Shown here piece after piece: positions 1-10,368 of a DNA stretch of 64,000 nt. Source of the stretch: Saposhnikovia divaricata (Eukaryota; Streptophyta; Magnoliopsida; Apiales; Apiaceae); contig CM071595.1 in NCBI GenBank assembly GCA_036435485.1, positions 106,322,580 through 106,386,579 on the forward strand. The letters run 5' to 3'. Under the pieces are notes generated by a model, which had not been told where the DNA came from, did no database searches, and saw nothing but the letters and a program-made list of their open reading frames with translations. A program made the position numbers and the translations under genes. Within the stretch, counting starts at the first letter, position 1; every line of letters starts with the position of its first letter.

Positions 1-128
1 CTCTATTATTAAATATTAATAGGTCTCACCATTTTACCCACTTTTCATCTAACTTTACTCATTTTTTATACATTTTCTTGGTCTCCGTGCCCAAATCAAA
101 TGTATACAATTCACCGGGACGGAGGGAG
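1..128. mobile_element. Stowaway-type MITE, cut by the window start
   Basis: The right end reads GGGACGGAGGGAG followed by TA at 129-130, the terminal motif and TA target duplication of Tc1/mariner-derived Stowaway MITEs. The body closely matches the right half of the complete MITE at 48854-49217 (shared stretch around ATTTTACCCACTTTTCATCT), so both belong to one family. The left end lies outside the window. Confidence 0.8.
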
Positions 129-532
129 TATAAATTAAGTCCAGTTTTCACTGGGCTTTTAAATATTACTTTTATTAAAATTATTTTAGAAAATTTAGAT
201 ATAGATTCAAATTTTTTAGTAAATTCTTTAATGTATAGATTGATAGGCTAGAAATAGCCCAGGCCCAATTTTAAGCCCAGAGCTACAGGCAGAATCATCT
301 CATGAGAATAAGAGCAGCCCAGCCCAAAGTAATGGGCCCCGGCCCGGAGCCAGCTCTACGTGGCGTGGTCCCCACCCCAGACTGGGGGACCCCAGATTGA
401 TGACACTCAGCACACGTGGCACCCCAGCTCAGCCAACGTCCATACACCTGGCGCTAACCAACACTAAAAGCCAAAGTACAACACGTGTCTACCACAGTAC
501 GGCCACGCTCTGGTCAACGGTCTCCACAATTA

Positions 533-546
533 GGGACACGTGTCCC
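533..546 (+). promoter_or_regulatory. Palindromic G-box in the gypsy-1 LTR
   Basis: GGGACACGTGTCCC is a perfect 14-bp palindrome around the G-box/ABRE core CACGTG, about 85 bp upstream of the LTR TATA box. It is repeated unchanged at 10586-10599 in the 3' LTR. Nearby copies of ACGTG (about 359, 413, 482) make the U3 region rich in bZIP/bHLH-type sites. Binding is inferred from the motif only. Confidence 0.5.
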
Positions 547-630
547 ACATCCCGGGAATTCAGCGGCCGGTCCCCCGATCCAACGGCCATGGGAAGAGGT
601 AACCTACCCCTAAAACCCTAAGCCTAGGGC

Positions 631-638
631 TATAAATA
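631..638 (+). promoter_or_regulatory. TATA box of gypsy-1 5' LTR
   Basis: TATAAATA lies in a GC-balanced stretch of the LTR, followed about 30-40 bp on by a plausible start region. The same box occurs in the 3' LTR near 10683. It should drive the genomic (gag-pol) transcript. Confidence 0.65.
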
Positions 639-875
639 CCCCTAGGAAATAGGGTTTAGGGGTTAGCCATTATTACACACCTACACACATTTATTACTCT
701 TGTAATACTCTACTTGATTATTATCTTCCAAAGCCAACTCTTATACTCACGTCGGAGGCACCTCGGGGCCAAACCCCCCCTCCGGTGTTGTTTTGCAGAC
801 ACCCCATCACAGCTACACCCCTTCCGAGGCAGGAGTTGGTGAGGAAGGACCCGATCGAGATTTGGAGTTATCATT

Positions 876-893
876 TGCGCTAGAAGGAGGGGC
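876..893 (+). other. Degenerate primer-binding site of gypsy-1
   Basis: Three bases after the LTR end the sequence reads TGCGCTAGAAGGAGGGGC. Gypsy-2 has CATTTGGCGC at the same junction; gypsy-1 has CATTTGCGC, so one G of the TGG that pairs with the tRNA CCA end appears lost. I do not assign the primer tRNA. Confidence 0.5.
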
Positions 894-966
894 TGAACCT
901 CCGAACCCCAGAACCCCGAACTAAACAGACAAGCTAGAAAGACCCGAACCGCCCAAAACCACAACC

Positions 967-2576
967 ATGCCCCGAAAAACTACCTCCACCCAGCGCCAGG
1001 CACCTAGTGCCACTAGAGACGAACCTCTGCTACCTATCCCGGAGCAAGTCCCACCTGTTCAGACCCCAATCCAGGAGAGGCTCGGAATCGGGCCTAATGA
1101 CGCCTGGGTAACCGTTGAGGTAAACCGATACAAATATACGGACGTACCTCTTGACTCCACGCAAATGGAGAACCTGACACCCGAGGAGCTAGCCCAAGCA
1201 ATCCGAAACTACAGAAACCGCCCTCTCCCGGAACCTGAGCCTGAGCAAGCGGAAAATTCCGGGGGGTCAGCCCACTCCCACCAGTCACGGGCTTCAGTCT
1301 TTGACCGCCTTGGAGATCGGGGCAAAGGAAACAGAAAGGACCACGATTCCCGGCGTAAGGACAAAAATGACGAAGCCGATAAAATCAAGAAATTAGAAAT
1401 GCTCCGAGAAAGGATAAGGCAGGAGGAACAGGCTAAGTTGGAGTTTAGAATCCAGAGAAGGCTCCAAGAAGAGGAGGAGAGAATGAGAAAATCTAAATCC
1501 AAAAGAACCCGGAGAGAAATGAGCCCGGAGATTATCTCGGATGATGATGAACATCCAAACAACCTGGTACAAATGATCCATGAACTGCAAAGGAAAGTCA
1601 ACAATGACTCCGGGTTTGAGGTCCAAGACACACTCACCCCCTTCAGCCATACCCCGACAAAAGAACCTCAAACATTACAACTTCGACTCCTTTAATGGGC
1701 TGGAAGACCCGGAAGAACACCTTAACTACTTTGAGCAAATAGCCCTGATATACTTCTATAACGATCTGACCAAGTGTAGATTCTTTGTCTCCACACTGAA
1801 GGGGGCAGCCCAGAGATGGTTCAACCGAATACCATCCCGGAGCATACATAGCTGGAAGGAGTTCAGGGAAGCCTTCCTTCGGAGATTCCGGGCTAACAAA
1901 CCCCCAGAGTACCACATGTGCCACCTCGAGACAATTAGACAAGGTGACAACGAAACCCTGTCCGCTTTCATGAAACGATTCCAAGAAGCCATAAACCGGG
2001 TCACGAACTTGGATGAAAGAGAAGCCTTGAGCATATTCCGGAAGAACCTGGACCCGGAGCGCAGCGAGCGCTATGTAATAGAACTGGTGAACAAAGAACC
2101 CCAAAGCTTGGCCGCGGCCTATTCCATGGCCGCCAAATTCATCAAAGAAACTGATATCCTACAAGAAATAAGGATGACCCGGCAGGGTACTTCCTCGGGC
2201 AGAAATAAGGAGGATCGTCTCCGAAGCGACCACCAACCTGACAAGAAGTTCAAGCCCGGAAAGCAATATAACTACATCCCCAGTTCTCAACTAGCAGTCC
2301 CGGATAAAGACTACTCTTCCAGGACCAAATCCGAAGCCAGGCCCCCGAGATCGGGGAGGGCCGAACCAAAGCCGGAACCAGAATGGACGCCTTTGAACCG
2401 ACCACGGGCCGATATATTGAAAGAAGTCTGGAACAAACCCTCCTAAGCCATTGGTATCGGCCCCGGAGAGCAGGCCCAGGCATAAACACTGTGATTATCA
2501 TGAAACTCACGGGCATGAGACAGAAAGCTGCATCTCCCTTAAGTTCTTCATCGAGGACTAGGTCAAGAAAGGAAAT
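967..2576 (+). pseudogene. gag: gypsy-1 gag (frameshifted)
   Basis: The nucleocapsid/capsid precursor packages element RNA into virus-like particles. The ATG at 967 follows the LTR by about 93 bp. The first 242 codons encode a Pro-rich N-terminus and a highly charged, probably coiled-coil stretch (about residues 135-190, rich in K/R/E). After a frameshift near 1650 the frame continues with the conserved retrotransposon gag core (HYNFDSFNGLEDPEEHL through the AQRWFNRIP region, about 1670-2150). A second shift at about 2443 separates this from a short Cys/His segment (CDYHETHGHETESC, about 2491-2532), and a TAG lies at 2559. The product would be truncated. Confidence 0.85.
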
Positions 2577-3480
2577 ATGGGCCAGTACCTAGCTCGGAGA
2601 ACGGCAGAAAAGGGAGAGGGGCCCGGAGCCCAAAAAACTAAGAATGTTGTGCATGTAGTTTTGGGAGGCTCTAGTTCCCCACCAAGGAGCCCAGACTCCG
2701 GGGACGAAGTAATGATGATAGACTCGGTCCCCGAGCAAGTCATATCCTTCAGTAATGCTGACTTTGAAGGGATAAACCCTAACCACAATGAGGCCCTAGT
2801 GGTAACCCTGGATATCGCCGAAAATGAGGTGAAGAGAATCATTGTTGACAACGGCTCCTCGGTCAACATACTATTCAAACACACAATGGACAAAATGCAG
2901 CTGGGAAGTGTCAAAATGAACGAGTGCAGGGAAGACCCACTGTACGGCTTCAGCCACAACTTGGTCCCCATCCAGGGAACCCTATACTTACCTATCCAAT
3001 TCGGCACCGCTCCGAAGTAGATAACCCACATGGTCAAATTCTATGTGATCAACAGTCCTTCCTCCTACAATGTGATCCTGGGGCGCCCAGCCCTGACCAA
3101 GCTCCGAGCCGTAACCTCAACCCCACACCTTAAATTCAAATTTCATACGGCCTCGGGGATCGGGGAGGTAAAAGGCGACACCGAAACGGCAAGTCGATGC
3201 TACGGCCAACCCTTAGTCATGGCAGAGACAGACCCGGAGAATAAAAGGAAAGCCTCCTCTTACCACAAGAATCTAAGCAGAAAGAAGCACAGGAGCTCAA
3301 CTTACAGGAACCCCGGGAAAGAGGTGCAAAATATTGAAACCACCGGAGCCCCGAACCAATCAGGTACAGCAGAGGCCCGGGAATACCTGACCTCCAATTC
3401 CCAAGCCCGGGTGCAAAAATCATCCCTACTACAAGACCAAGCCAAGGTGGAACCTGCGGTGGAGATCGACACAATTGAAC
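2577..3480 (+). pseudogene. gypsy-1 aspartic protease region
   Basis: A retropepsin-like protease that would process the polyprotein. The active-site block is VDNGSSVNILF at about 2844-2876, so the usual D-T-G is D-N-G here, followed by the ILGRPAL block (about 3078) typical of the second beta-hairpin. A TAG at 3018-3020 interrupts an otherwise continuous frame between these blocks. From about 3150 the sequence is a variable linker leading into RT. Confidence 0.8.
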
Positions 3481-4330
3481 TCATCCCGGGGGACTCAGAA
3501 AGAAAAGTAAAAATTGGGGCTGGCTTGGAGGAAGTCTTCAGAGAAGAACTCATCCAATTACTCCGGGAGTATGCTGATGTTTTCGCCTGGAGCCCATCCG
3601 ACATGCCCGGGCTCCGAGAATCCTTGGCCATGCACAGCCTGGACGTCGACCCCAAAAAGAAGCCCGTCAAACAGAAAAGAAGAAACTTCGCCTCGGATAG
3701 ACAGAAGGCTATAGAAGCAGAAGTCGACAAACTCCTCAAGGCGGACAACATTTACGAAATCAAATACCCAGAGTGGCTGGCCAATGTGGTGCTAGTCAAA
3801 AAACCTAATGGGAAGTGGAGAATGTGTGTTGACTACACAGACTTGAATGAGGCCTGCCCCAAAGACCCCTACCCGTTGCCGAGCATAGACCAGCTCATCG
3901 ATGCGACCTCCGGACATCTGATGCTCAGCTTTATGGATGCCTTCTCCGGGTATAATCAGATTAAGATGAACCCGGCGGACATAGCCAAAACAGCCTTCAT
4001 CACCCACAGAGCTGTATATGCCTACAAATTCATGCCTTTTGGACTCCGGAATGCTGGGGCCACATATCAAAGGGCCATGGTTGAAGTTTTCAAGGACCAG
4101 ATGGGCCGGAACTTAGAATCCTATGTCGATGACATGATCGCCAAATCTGAAACTGTTACAGGGCACATCCCCGACCTGCGGGAATGTTTTGAAAATTTGA
4201 GAAAACATGAGATGAAGCTTAACCGGAGAAGTGCACCTTTGGGGTAAGTACCGGGAAGTTCTTGGGTTTCATGATCAGCCAAAGGGGAATTGAAGCCAAC
4301 CCCGAGAAAATAAAAGCCATCTTAGACATG
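3481..4330 (+). pseudogene. pol: gypsy-1 reverse transcriptase
   Basis: RNA-dependent DNA polymerase. Visible blocks in order: VFAWSPSDMPG (about 3579), a KWRMCVDYTDLN block (about 3811-3846), FMDAFSGYNQIKM (about 3931-3969), FMPFGLRNAGATYQ (about 4030-4070) and the catalytic YVDDM at about 4122-4136. A 1-bp frameshift near 4220 splits the domain; the frame resumes at 4262 with GFMISQRGIEANPEKI. The catalytic motif is intact but the protein is broken. Confidence 0.92.
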
Positions 4331-5400
4331 CAACCACCCCGGACTCGGAAGGATATTCAGAAACTAACCGGATCTCTGGCAGCACTGAGAAGGTTCATAT
4401 CCAAGTTGGCAGAAAAATGCTTACCCTTCTTCAACTTGCTTAAAGGGGCAAGCAACAAAAAAGAAATAATATGGAGCCCGGAGTGTCAACAAGCCCTGGA
4501 CACGATCAAGGAATATCTCTCGTCACCACCTCTTTTGACCAAGCCGGAGCCCGGAGAAACCCTACACCTTTACCTTTCCGCCGGGCCTCGGGCTGTGGCT
4601 GCAGCTTTAGTTCGGGAAGTCGAAGGAAGCCAATGGCCGGTGTATTACATCAGCCAAGTCCTGAAAGATGCGGAAACCAGATACCCCAATCTGGAGAAAT
4701 TTGCCTTCGCCTTGGTCACGGCCTCAAGAAAACTCAGGCATTATTTCCAGGGCAGAGAGATCAAGGTGATAACGGACCAGCCACTAAGACGAATAATTCA
4801 TAAGCTAGATGCATCCGGGAGATTGATAAATTGGGCGATCGAGTTAAGCCAATTCCACTTGACTTTCGTTCCCCGAACAGCTATCAAGGCACAAGCTCTG
4901 GCAGACTTCATAGTGGAATGCTCCTTCCCTGAGCCCCAGCAAACTCCCGAAGTAACGGGACATGCGGCAACCCCGAACCAAAGCCCGGAGTCGTGGACTC
5001 TTCACGTAGATGGATCCTCCACAACAGACAGGTCCGGGGCAGGTATTATCATGAAAAGCCCGGAAGGCTTCCAGATCAAACAGGCCATAACATTCAAATT
5101 CCCAGCAACCAACAACCAAGCAGAATATAAAGCTCTTCTTGCAGGGCTACGGTTAGCACAAACTTTGAAAACCCACAGCCTGATCATCTATAGTGATTCC
5201 CAAATAGTGGTGCGGCAAACCAAGGGTGAATACTTAGCCAAGGATCCCAAGCTAGCCCAATACCAAGCCCTTATCAAAAGCCACCTGGCCACCATTCCAG
5301 AGTACCAAATCAGCCAAGTCAACAGAGAAGACAACTCTGAAGCAGATGAACTTTCTAAGCTAGTTCAGAACTCGGCCGAACTAGATAGCTCAGTCTATTT
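4331..5400 (+). pseudogene. gypsy-1 tandem RNase H domains (degenerate plus archaeal-type)
   Basis: The first, retrotransposon-type RNase H (about 4550-4920) has lost its acidic start (YLSAGPRAVAAAL in place of a D-containing block) and keeps TDQPL. After a linker a second RNase H follows: HVDGSS (about 5003), NQAEYKAL (about 5115), YSDSQ (about 5190) and EADELSKL (about 5340), supplying the D-E-D-D set. This dual arrangement is diagnostic of Tat elements. The frame is open here and continues into integrase. Confidence 0.88.
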
Positions 5401-6694
5401 TGAAGAATTGGAAACCCCGGCCATTGATCAAAACGAGGTAATGGAGATAGACGCCGGCCCGAATTGGATGACCCCTTTCATCCTCTATCTAGAGAAAGGG
5501 GAGTTGCCCGCAGATAAGAATGAAGCCAGAAGGTTGAAAAATAAGGCTTCGAAATACTTTATTGAAGACAATCAACTCTATCGCCGGACTTTCTCATCTC
5601 CAATACTGAAGTGTGTCGGCCCGGAGGAAGCCAGTTATTGTTTACAAGAAGTACATGAAGGGATTTGTGGGGACCATATGTTCGCAAAGGCCCTTGCATA
5701 CAAAATCATAAGGCAAGGCTACTACTGGCCAACCATCCACTCAGATGCGGTAGAATTTGTCAAGAAATGTAGAAACTGCCAGCTGTTCAGCAATGTGCCG
5801 AAGCAGAGCCCGGTCCTACCATCTTCAGTCCTATCACCTATCCCCTTTACTGTGTGGGGCATCGACGTAGTGGGACCCTTCCCCCGGGCTAAAGGCGACC
5901 TGAGGTACCTCCTCATAGCCATTGACTACATGACTAAGTGGGCCGAAGCAAAAGCAATGAGGACCATAAATCAGCAAGATTGCATCAAATTCATGGACAA
6001 CATCTTAATGCGATTCGGCCTACCCAGGGTCCTGGTTTCAGACAATGGCCCCCAGTTCATTGGCTCAGACTTCGAAAACTATTTGAAGGAATGGGGAATC
6101 AGACACAAGAAATCTTCAGTGGCCTATCCCCAGGGAAATGGACAAGTTGAAGTAATAAACAGAATTTTGCTAAGGGGAATCGAGAAAAGGCTGAAGGAAA
6201 GTAAGAACAAATGGCCCGAAGAGCTACCATATGTGCTATGGGCATACAGAACTAGCCCAAGGTCCGGAACAGGGGAAACTCCGTTCAAACTAGCATATGG
6301 AACCGAAGCAATGTTGCTAATCGAAGTGGGTTCCCCTTCCCACAGAGTAATCAACTTTGATGAGATTGCAAATGAAGAAGGGCTACGGGCCAATCTGGAG
6401 CTAGTTGATGAGGTTAGGGACAGAGCAGTGTAAAGAATGGAGAAGTATAAAGAACAAACAAGAGAGTACTTCGGAAAGAAAGCAAGGGTCAAGAACTTCC
6501 AGATCGGCGACCTAGTACTCCGGGACACGGAGGCATCAGACCCCACAAACACGGGCAAACTTATGCCCAAGTGGGAAGGTCCCTACAAGATCAAAGAAAT
6601 ACTCCGCCTCGGGACCTATAAGCTCAGTCACATGGACAACACCGAGGTCCCCAACACCTGGCATGGCCTCAGGCTCAGGAAGTACTACCAGTAA
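5401..6694 (+). pseudogene. gypsy-1 integrase
   Basis: It inserts element cDNA into the host genome. The zinc-binding N-terminal HHCC domain lies at about 5655-5790 (HEGICGDH ... CRNCQLF). The catalytic D-D-E core shows GIDVVGPFP (about 5858), VSDNGPQF (about 6037) and GQVEVINRI (about 6142). The C-terminal GDLVLR and KWEGPYKIKEILR segment ends in HGLRLRKYYQ at 6694. A TAA at 6431-6433 interrupts the otherwise single frame just before the C-terminal domain. No chromodomain is seen, as expected for Tat. Confidence 0.9.
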
Positions 6695-6817
6695 AGAAAG
6701 AAGGCTCAGGCTCGCATATGAGAATGTTTTGGGTTGTAATTCGAAAAACTGTAATCATTCTGTTATTAATAAAAAAGAGCTCTTCTCCTTACTTAGCATT
6801 TTAATTCTATAATTATT

Positions 6818-7222
6818 ACCACACCCGGGACCTTAGCGGTGCTTTGGCCCGGGGCGCCATAGGCAAATTCAAATACCCACTTGGAAAGTTTGCGTACTTT
6901 CCAAGTAGGACCATACCCGGGACCTTAGCGGTGCTTTGGCCCGGGGCGCCATAGGCAAATTCAAATACCCACTTGGAAAGTTTGCGTACTTTCCAAGTAG
7001 GACCACACCCGGGACCTTAGTTGTGCTTCGGCCCGGGGCGCCATAGGCAAATTCAAATACCCACTTGGAAAGTTTGCGTACTTTCCAAGCAGGACCACAC
7101 ACGGGACCTTAGCCGTGCTTTGGCCCGGGGCGCCATAGGCAAATTAAAATACCTACTTGGAAAGCTTGCATACTTTCCAAGTAGGCCCACACTCGGGCCC
7201 TTGGCGGTGCCTAAGCCCGGGA
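6818..7222 (+). repeat. 92-bp tandem array with a hairpin in each unit
   Basis: Four full copies and a partial fifth; unit starts at 6818, 6910, 7002, 7094 and 7186 give an exact 92-bp period. Each unit ends in ACTTGGAAAG, an 8-base loop, and CTTTCCAAGT, a perfect 10-bp inverted repeat (the fourth copy has CTTTCCAAGC, the fifth loop differs slightly). The rest is GC-rich (GCCCGGGGCGCC). It lies just after integrase and a poly(A)-like AATAAA near 6766, in the hypervariable 3' untranslated zone known in plant gypsy elements. Confidence 0.95.
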
Positions 7223-7229
7223 ATAACCC

Positions 7230-7272
7230 ACGACTCCCCCATCCGGGCTACCCGAATAGGGGAGTGGGGGCA
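7230..7272 (+). other. Internal second PPT-like block
   Basis: The stretch ending AGGGGAGTGGGGGCAA closely matches the true 3' PPT block at 10326-10368 ending AAGGGAGTGGGGGCAAA. The upstream flanks also match (CTCCCCCATCCGG versus CTCCCTCATCCGG). It could act as a central plus-strand primer or mark the ancestral 3' end of the element before the antisense cassette was gained. Confidence 0.6.
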
Positions 7273-7517
7273 ATACAAACTACAAACAAGCAAAAGCAAA
7301 AGAACAAGGCGAAACTTGGAACTTGCGAAGCAAAAGTAGCAATACAATAAAAACAGTAAACAGGCCGGGCTGACCGATAGCCCGAAACACCTGACAGTTG
7401 TACAACAACAACAAAACAGCAGAATTCAAAATTACACAACAAGGTTGGAAGAGTACATCAATAAATCAAAGGTTACATGGGCACAGCCCGGATTCTGGAC
7501 GCAGCCAGGGTCGATAC

Positions 7518-9757
7518 TCAAGCTTCCGGAGGAGGGGAGGAGCTGGGAGCGGCATAAGGAGTTGGCTCACCCTCGCCCCGGGCCAGTTTTTCTTCAGCAT
7601 CCATATAGGCGGTAACGAAGCTCTCCCAATCCGCAGACCCCGGGGTAGCCTTGCACAGCTTCTCCGCAACTAACCAGCATCGGCGAATCTTCGCCGCGGC
7701 GGCATTTGCAAGATCAGTGGCATAGACGTCCGAAGCCCGATACTCGGAGATCACCTGTTCCTCGGGCTTTTTACCCTTCAGCTCCTCCCAAAGCTTCCTA
7801 ACATCCTCCTTGGCATCCCTATACTTGGTCCGAACCAGGTCCCGCTCATCAGCAATGGTCCTGGCTGCATCTTTGAATTTTTGGATCCGGGCCTCAGTTG
7901 ACTCCTTTAAATCTTCAAGCTCCTTCTTCACAGTGGCTAGATCCCTGTCATGCGCCTCCCTCGTCTCAGCTGCGGAGCATAGCACACCCCGGGCATCCTT
8001 AATGGTCTCCATCTCCCGGCGTGCAGCAGCGCAAGCTCCGGCCATACAAACCCCCAACTGACAAAACGAAGATAACACTCAGTAAACAAAAGTAAAAAAA
8101 AAAAAGCAACTGAAGGAAAGCCCGGCAAAATGTTTACCTGGCCATAAACTCCCATCATGTCCTCGAAGAGAGAGATAGAAGAATCCTTGCTCATCTCCTC
8201 CCACTCCTTCTTGCTAGGGAGATCGGCAAGGAAACCAATGAAATTCCGATCCTCCGGAGTGAGGGAAGCCGGGACATGGGGCCTAAAGTGTTCAACTGGT
8301 TCTGAGGGCATGCCCGAAGGGCGCTCATGCTCGACCTCGCAGTCGGATTGCATGGTCCCGAATTACTCCTGCTGCACTGCGGAGCGAGGCCTCTTCCTTG
8401 GAACCAAGGTCACTCCATCTCCCTCCACCTCAAGAGTCTCCTCCCCCGGAGCCCTAGTCTTACTCCCTCCCTCCTTCTGAGACTTAGTGCCACTACCCTC
8501 TCCGGGGGCCTTGGTATTGTCTCGAACTTGGCCCAAGCCCAGCAAGGCATCATGAAGAGCAGCATTAGCCTTAGTCATCTTCACAAATTTTTCAAAATCC
8601 GGATTGTAACCGGGAAGACCTGAAAAAAAGAAAGAAAGCTACATTAGTCCGGAGAGTCAGCAAGTAATCACATGGAGATTAAAGCAAGTAAAATATAACC
8701 CGGACTTACATCCTATCCCGTAAAGGTACTCGTGACTCATGAGATCCTCCCTAGTCACCTGCCTCCCAAGATCCCGGAGGAAGCTGTATACCCGGTCCAC
8801 TGCCGCATCCTGGAGATCGTACACTTCGAAGTGCATAGCCAGGGGCTTCTCCTTGAAGGTGGGCATGAACCGGATATCCACGGCCCGGAGAAATATGAAC
8901 TCGCCATTCCAGCCCTTCAAGGAAGGCAGCATGCCAAGAGGCTTGGAAGCCGAAGAGGGGTACCCACATGCCTTACCCCGGAACCTAAACTCATATAGGG
9001 GCACATTGTTGGAGTGCACCAACTGAAAGAGATGGTGAAAAAGCTTGAAGGTAGGCAGTACTTGGGCAGCCTCGCAACACCCCAGGAAATAAGTAATCCA
9101 CTTCACTGCGTTCGGGGTCAGCTGGGTGATGGGGATCCCGTACTCGAACAGGCACAGAGACTTGACAAATTGGTGACACCTAGGCCCATACCCCGACCTC
9201 AGGTGCTCCAACCAAACTCCAACCCAACCACCCTCCGGTCTGTGGTATATCTTCTTCCCGGGCTCCGGCCACCTCCACTCCACATCACCATCCAAGTGGA
9301 ATGTAGCCCGGAATATTGGATCCCAATCAACCGGCGTCTCCAAATACTCCGCCCTAAACGGACCAACATCCATTCCGGAACCCGGCCTATACCCAAACTT
9401 AGAGTCGAGAAAGGCCTTATCATACTTAGTCATATACGCCACATCTGGATTCTGCGAAAACTCCGCACTAAGATCCCTAAAGAAATAGGCCTGAGGAATC
9501 CCCGGATCCTTTCTTACAAAATAGTATTTGGAATGACTCCAGCTACCGTCCGGTTCACTAAGACTATACCCTGGACCCATATTTTTGGTCGCTATATTCG
9601 TTAGCACGGAGATGCGGCTCTTCTTCTTACCCATTATGCACCAATCTAGGTCTATCAAGTCTAAATTGCTATCCGAAGAGCTAACACTACCGGGAGAGGT
9701 GCTGGGATCGGACAAAGGAATTAATACTCGGTTAGCAGTTACTCGTAGCCTAACCAT
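7518..9757 (-). pseudogene. gypsy-1 antisense gene: three exons, PF04195-like plus coiled coil
   Basis: Read on the minus strand the gene has exon 1 9757-8710, intron 8709-8620 (starts GTAAGT, ends TTTTTTTCAG), exon 2 8619-8138, intron 8137-8058 (starts GTAAAC, ends TTTTGTCAG) and exon 3 8057-7518. The exons total 2070 nt, an exact multiple of three (689 codons plus stop); intron phases are 1 and 0. One in-frame TAA lies at 8365-8363. Exon 1 encodes a region resembling Pfam PF04195 ('putative gypsy type transposon'), around LTPNAVKWITYFLGC near residue 217. Exon 2 is a Ser/Pro/Glu-rich linker with a basic PRKRPR cluster. Exon 3 is a predicted coiled coil (TVKKELEDLKESTEARIQ) ending in a Ser/Pro-rich tail. 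Antisense ORFs in this position are known from Tat elements such as Grande. The biochemical function is unknown to me. ATG 9757 is the first in frame after the TATA box. Confidence 0.8.
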
Positions 9758-10020
9758 ACAAGAATACTACCCCGGGCTACCCAACAAAAGATAAAATCCT
9801 AAGTCAGTGTATCTACCCAAGACACAAAGCAACAGTAAAGGAAAGAGAAAAGAATTCAAAGACCGGAGCAAGAAAACTTACAAGTAGTCCGGAGATAAGG
9901 TAGCGAGGATGACTTGAAATCAGACTGCGCCTTTAGCCCGGAGTGCAGGTCTTCAGAGCAACAGAGTAACAACAGCAAATCGAAACTTCGTAAAAGACAA
10001 GTGTGAGGGGGGAAGCCACC

Positions 10021-10027
10021 ATTTATA
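10021..10027 (-). promoter_or_regulatory. TATA box of the gypsy-1 antisense gene
   Basis: On the minus strand this reads GCCTATAAATGG, 264 bp upstream of the ATG at 9757. A GTAAGT at about 9886-9881 (minus strand), after an ATG-free leader, could be the donor of a 5'-UTR intron. The equivalent box in gypsy-2 (45999-46005) lies at a similar distance, which supports function. Confidence 0.6.
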
Positions 10028-10351
10028 GGCAAACCGTGGACCTCAACCGCCAGAAACACGTGGCAGCCCAGAAAGCTCGGCCCACTATCTCCAAAACCCG
10101 GAGATAGTAGATGACAGCTGTTTTTCCCAAAAAGAAAATATACATATATATGCGAATCATTATCTACAAGTATATATTTACGAGTATATACATGCATAAG
10201 GTTCCAAACTCCAACGAACACTGGCCCCGGGCATGCGTACTTCAGCATACACCCCGGACCGGGGAGCAACCAAGCAAAAACAACAAAAAATCCTCCCCGG
10301 AGCTAACCAGCCTCCATCTTCCTACTACTCCCTCATCCGGAAAATCCGCAT

Positions 10352-10368
10352 AAGGGAGTGGGGGCAAA
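10352..10368 (+). other. Polypurine tract of gypsy-1
   Basis: AAGGGAGTGGGGGCAAA sits directly against the TG of the 3' LTR at 10369, the expected place for the plus-strand primer. Confidence 0.88.

Larger units (their letters stand above)
241..873 (+). repeat. gypsy-1 5' LTR (633 bp)
   Basis: Direct copy of 10369-10926. It starts TGATAGGCTAG and ends TTATCA. It carries an internal segment of about 85 bp (around 330-415) that is missing from the 3' LTR, while the 3' LTR has a 10-bp insertion near its start. A TATA box sits at 631-638. Confidence 0.93.

Noticed and set aside
6124..6570. 148-codon minus-strand frame opposite gypsy-1 integrase
   Set aside because: It is a mirror of the well-conserved integrase frame, with no splice sites, promoter or family match.
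967..6694. Possibility that gypsy-1 is an active autonomous element
   Set aside because: Three frameshifts and three stops in gag-pol plus a damaged primer-binding site.
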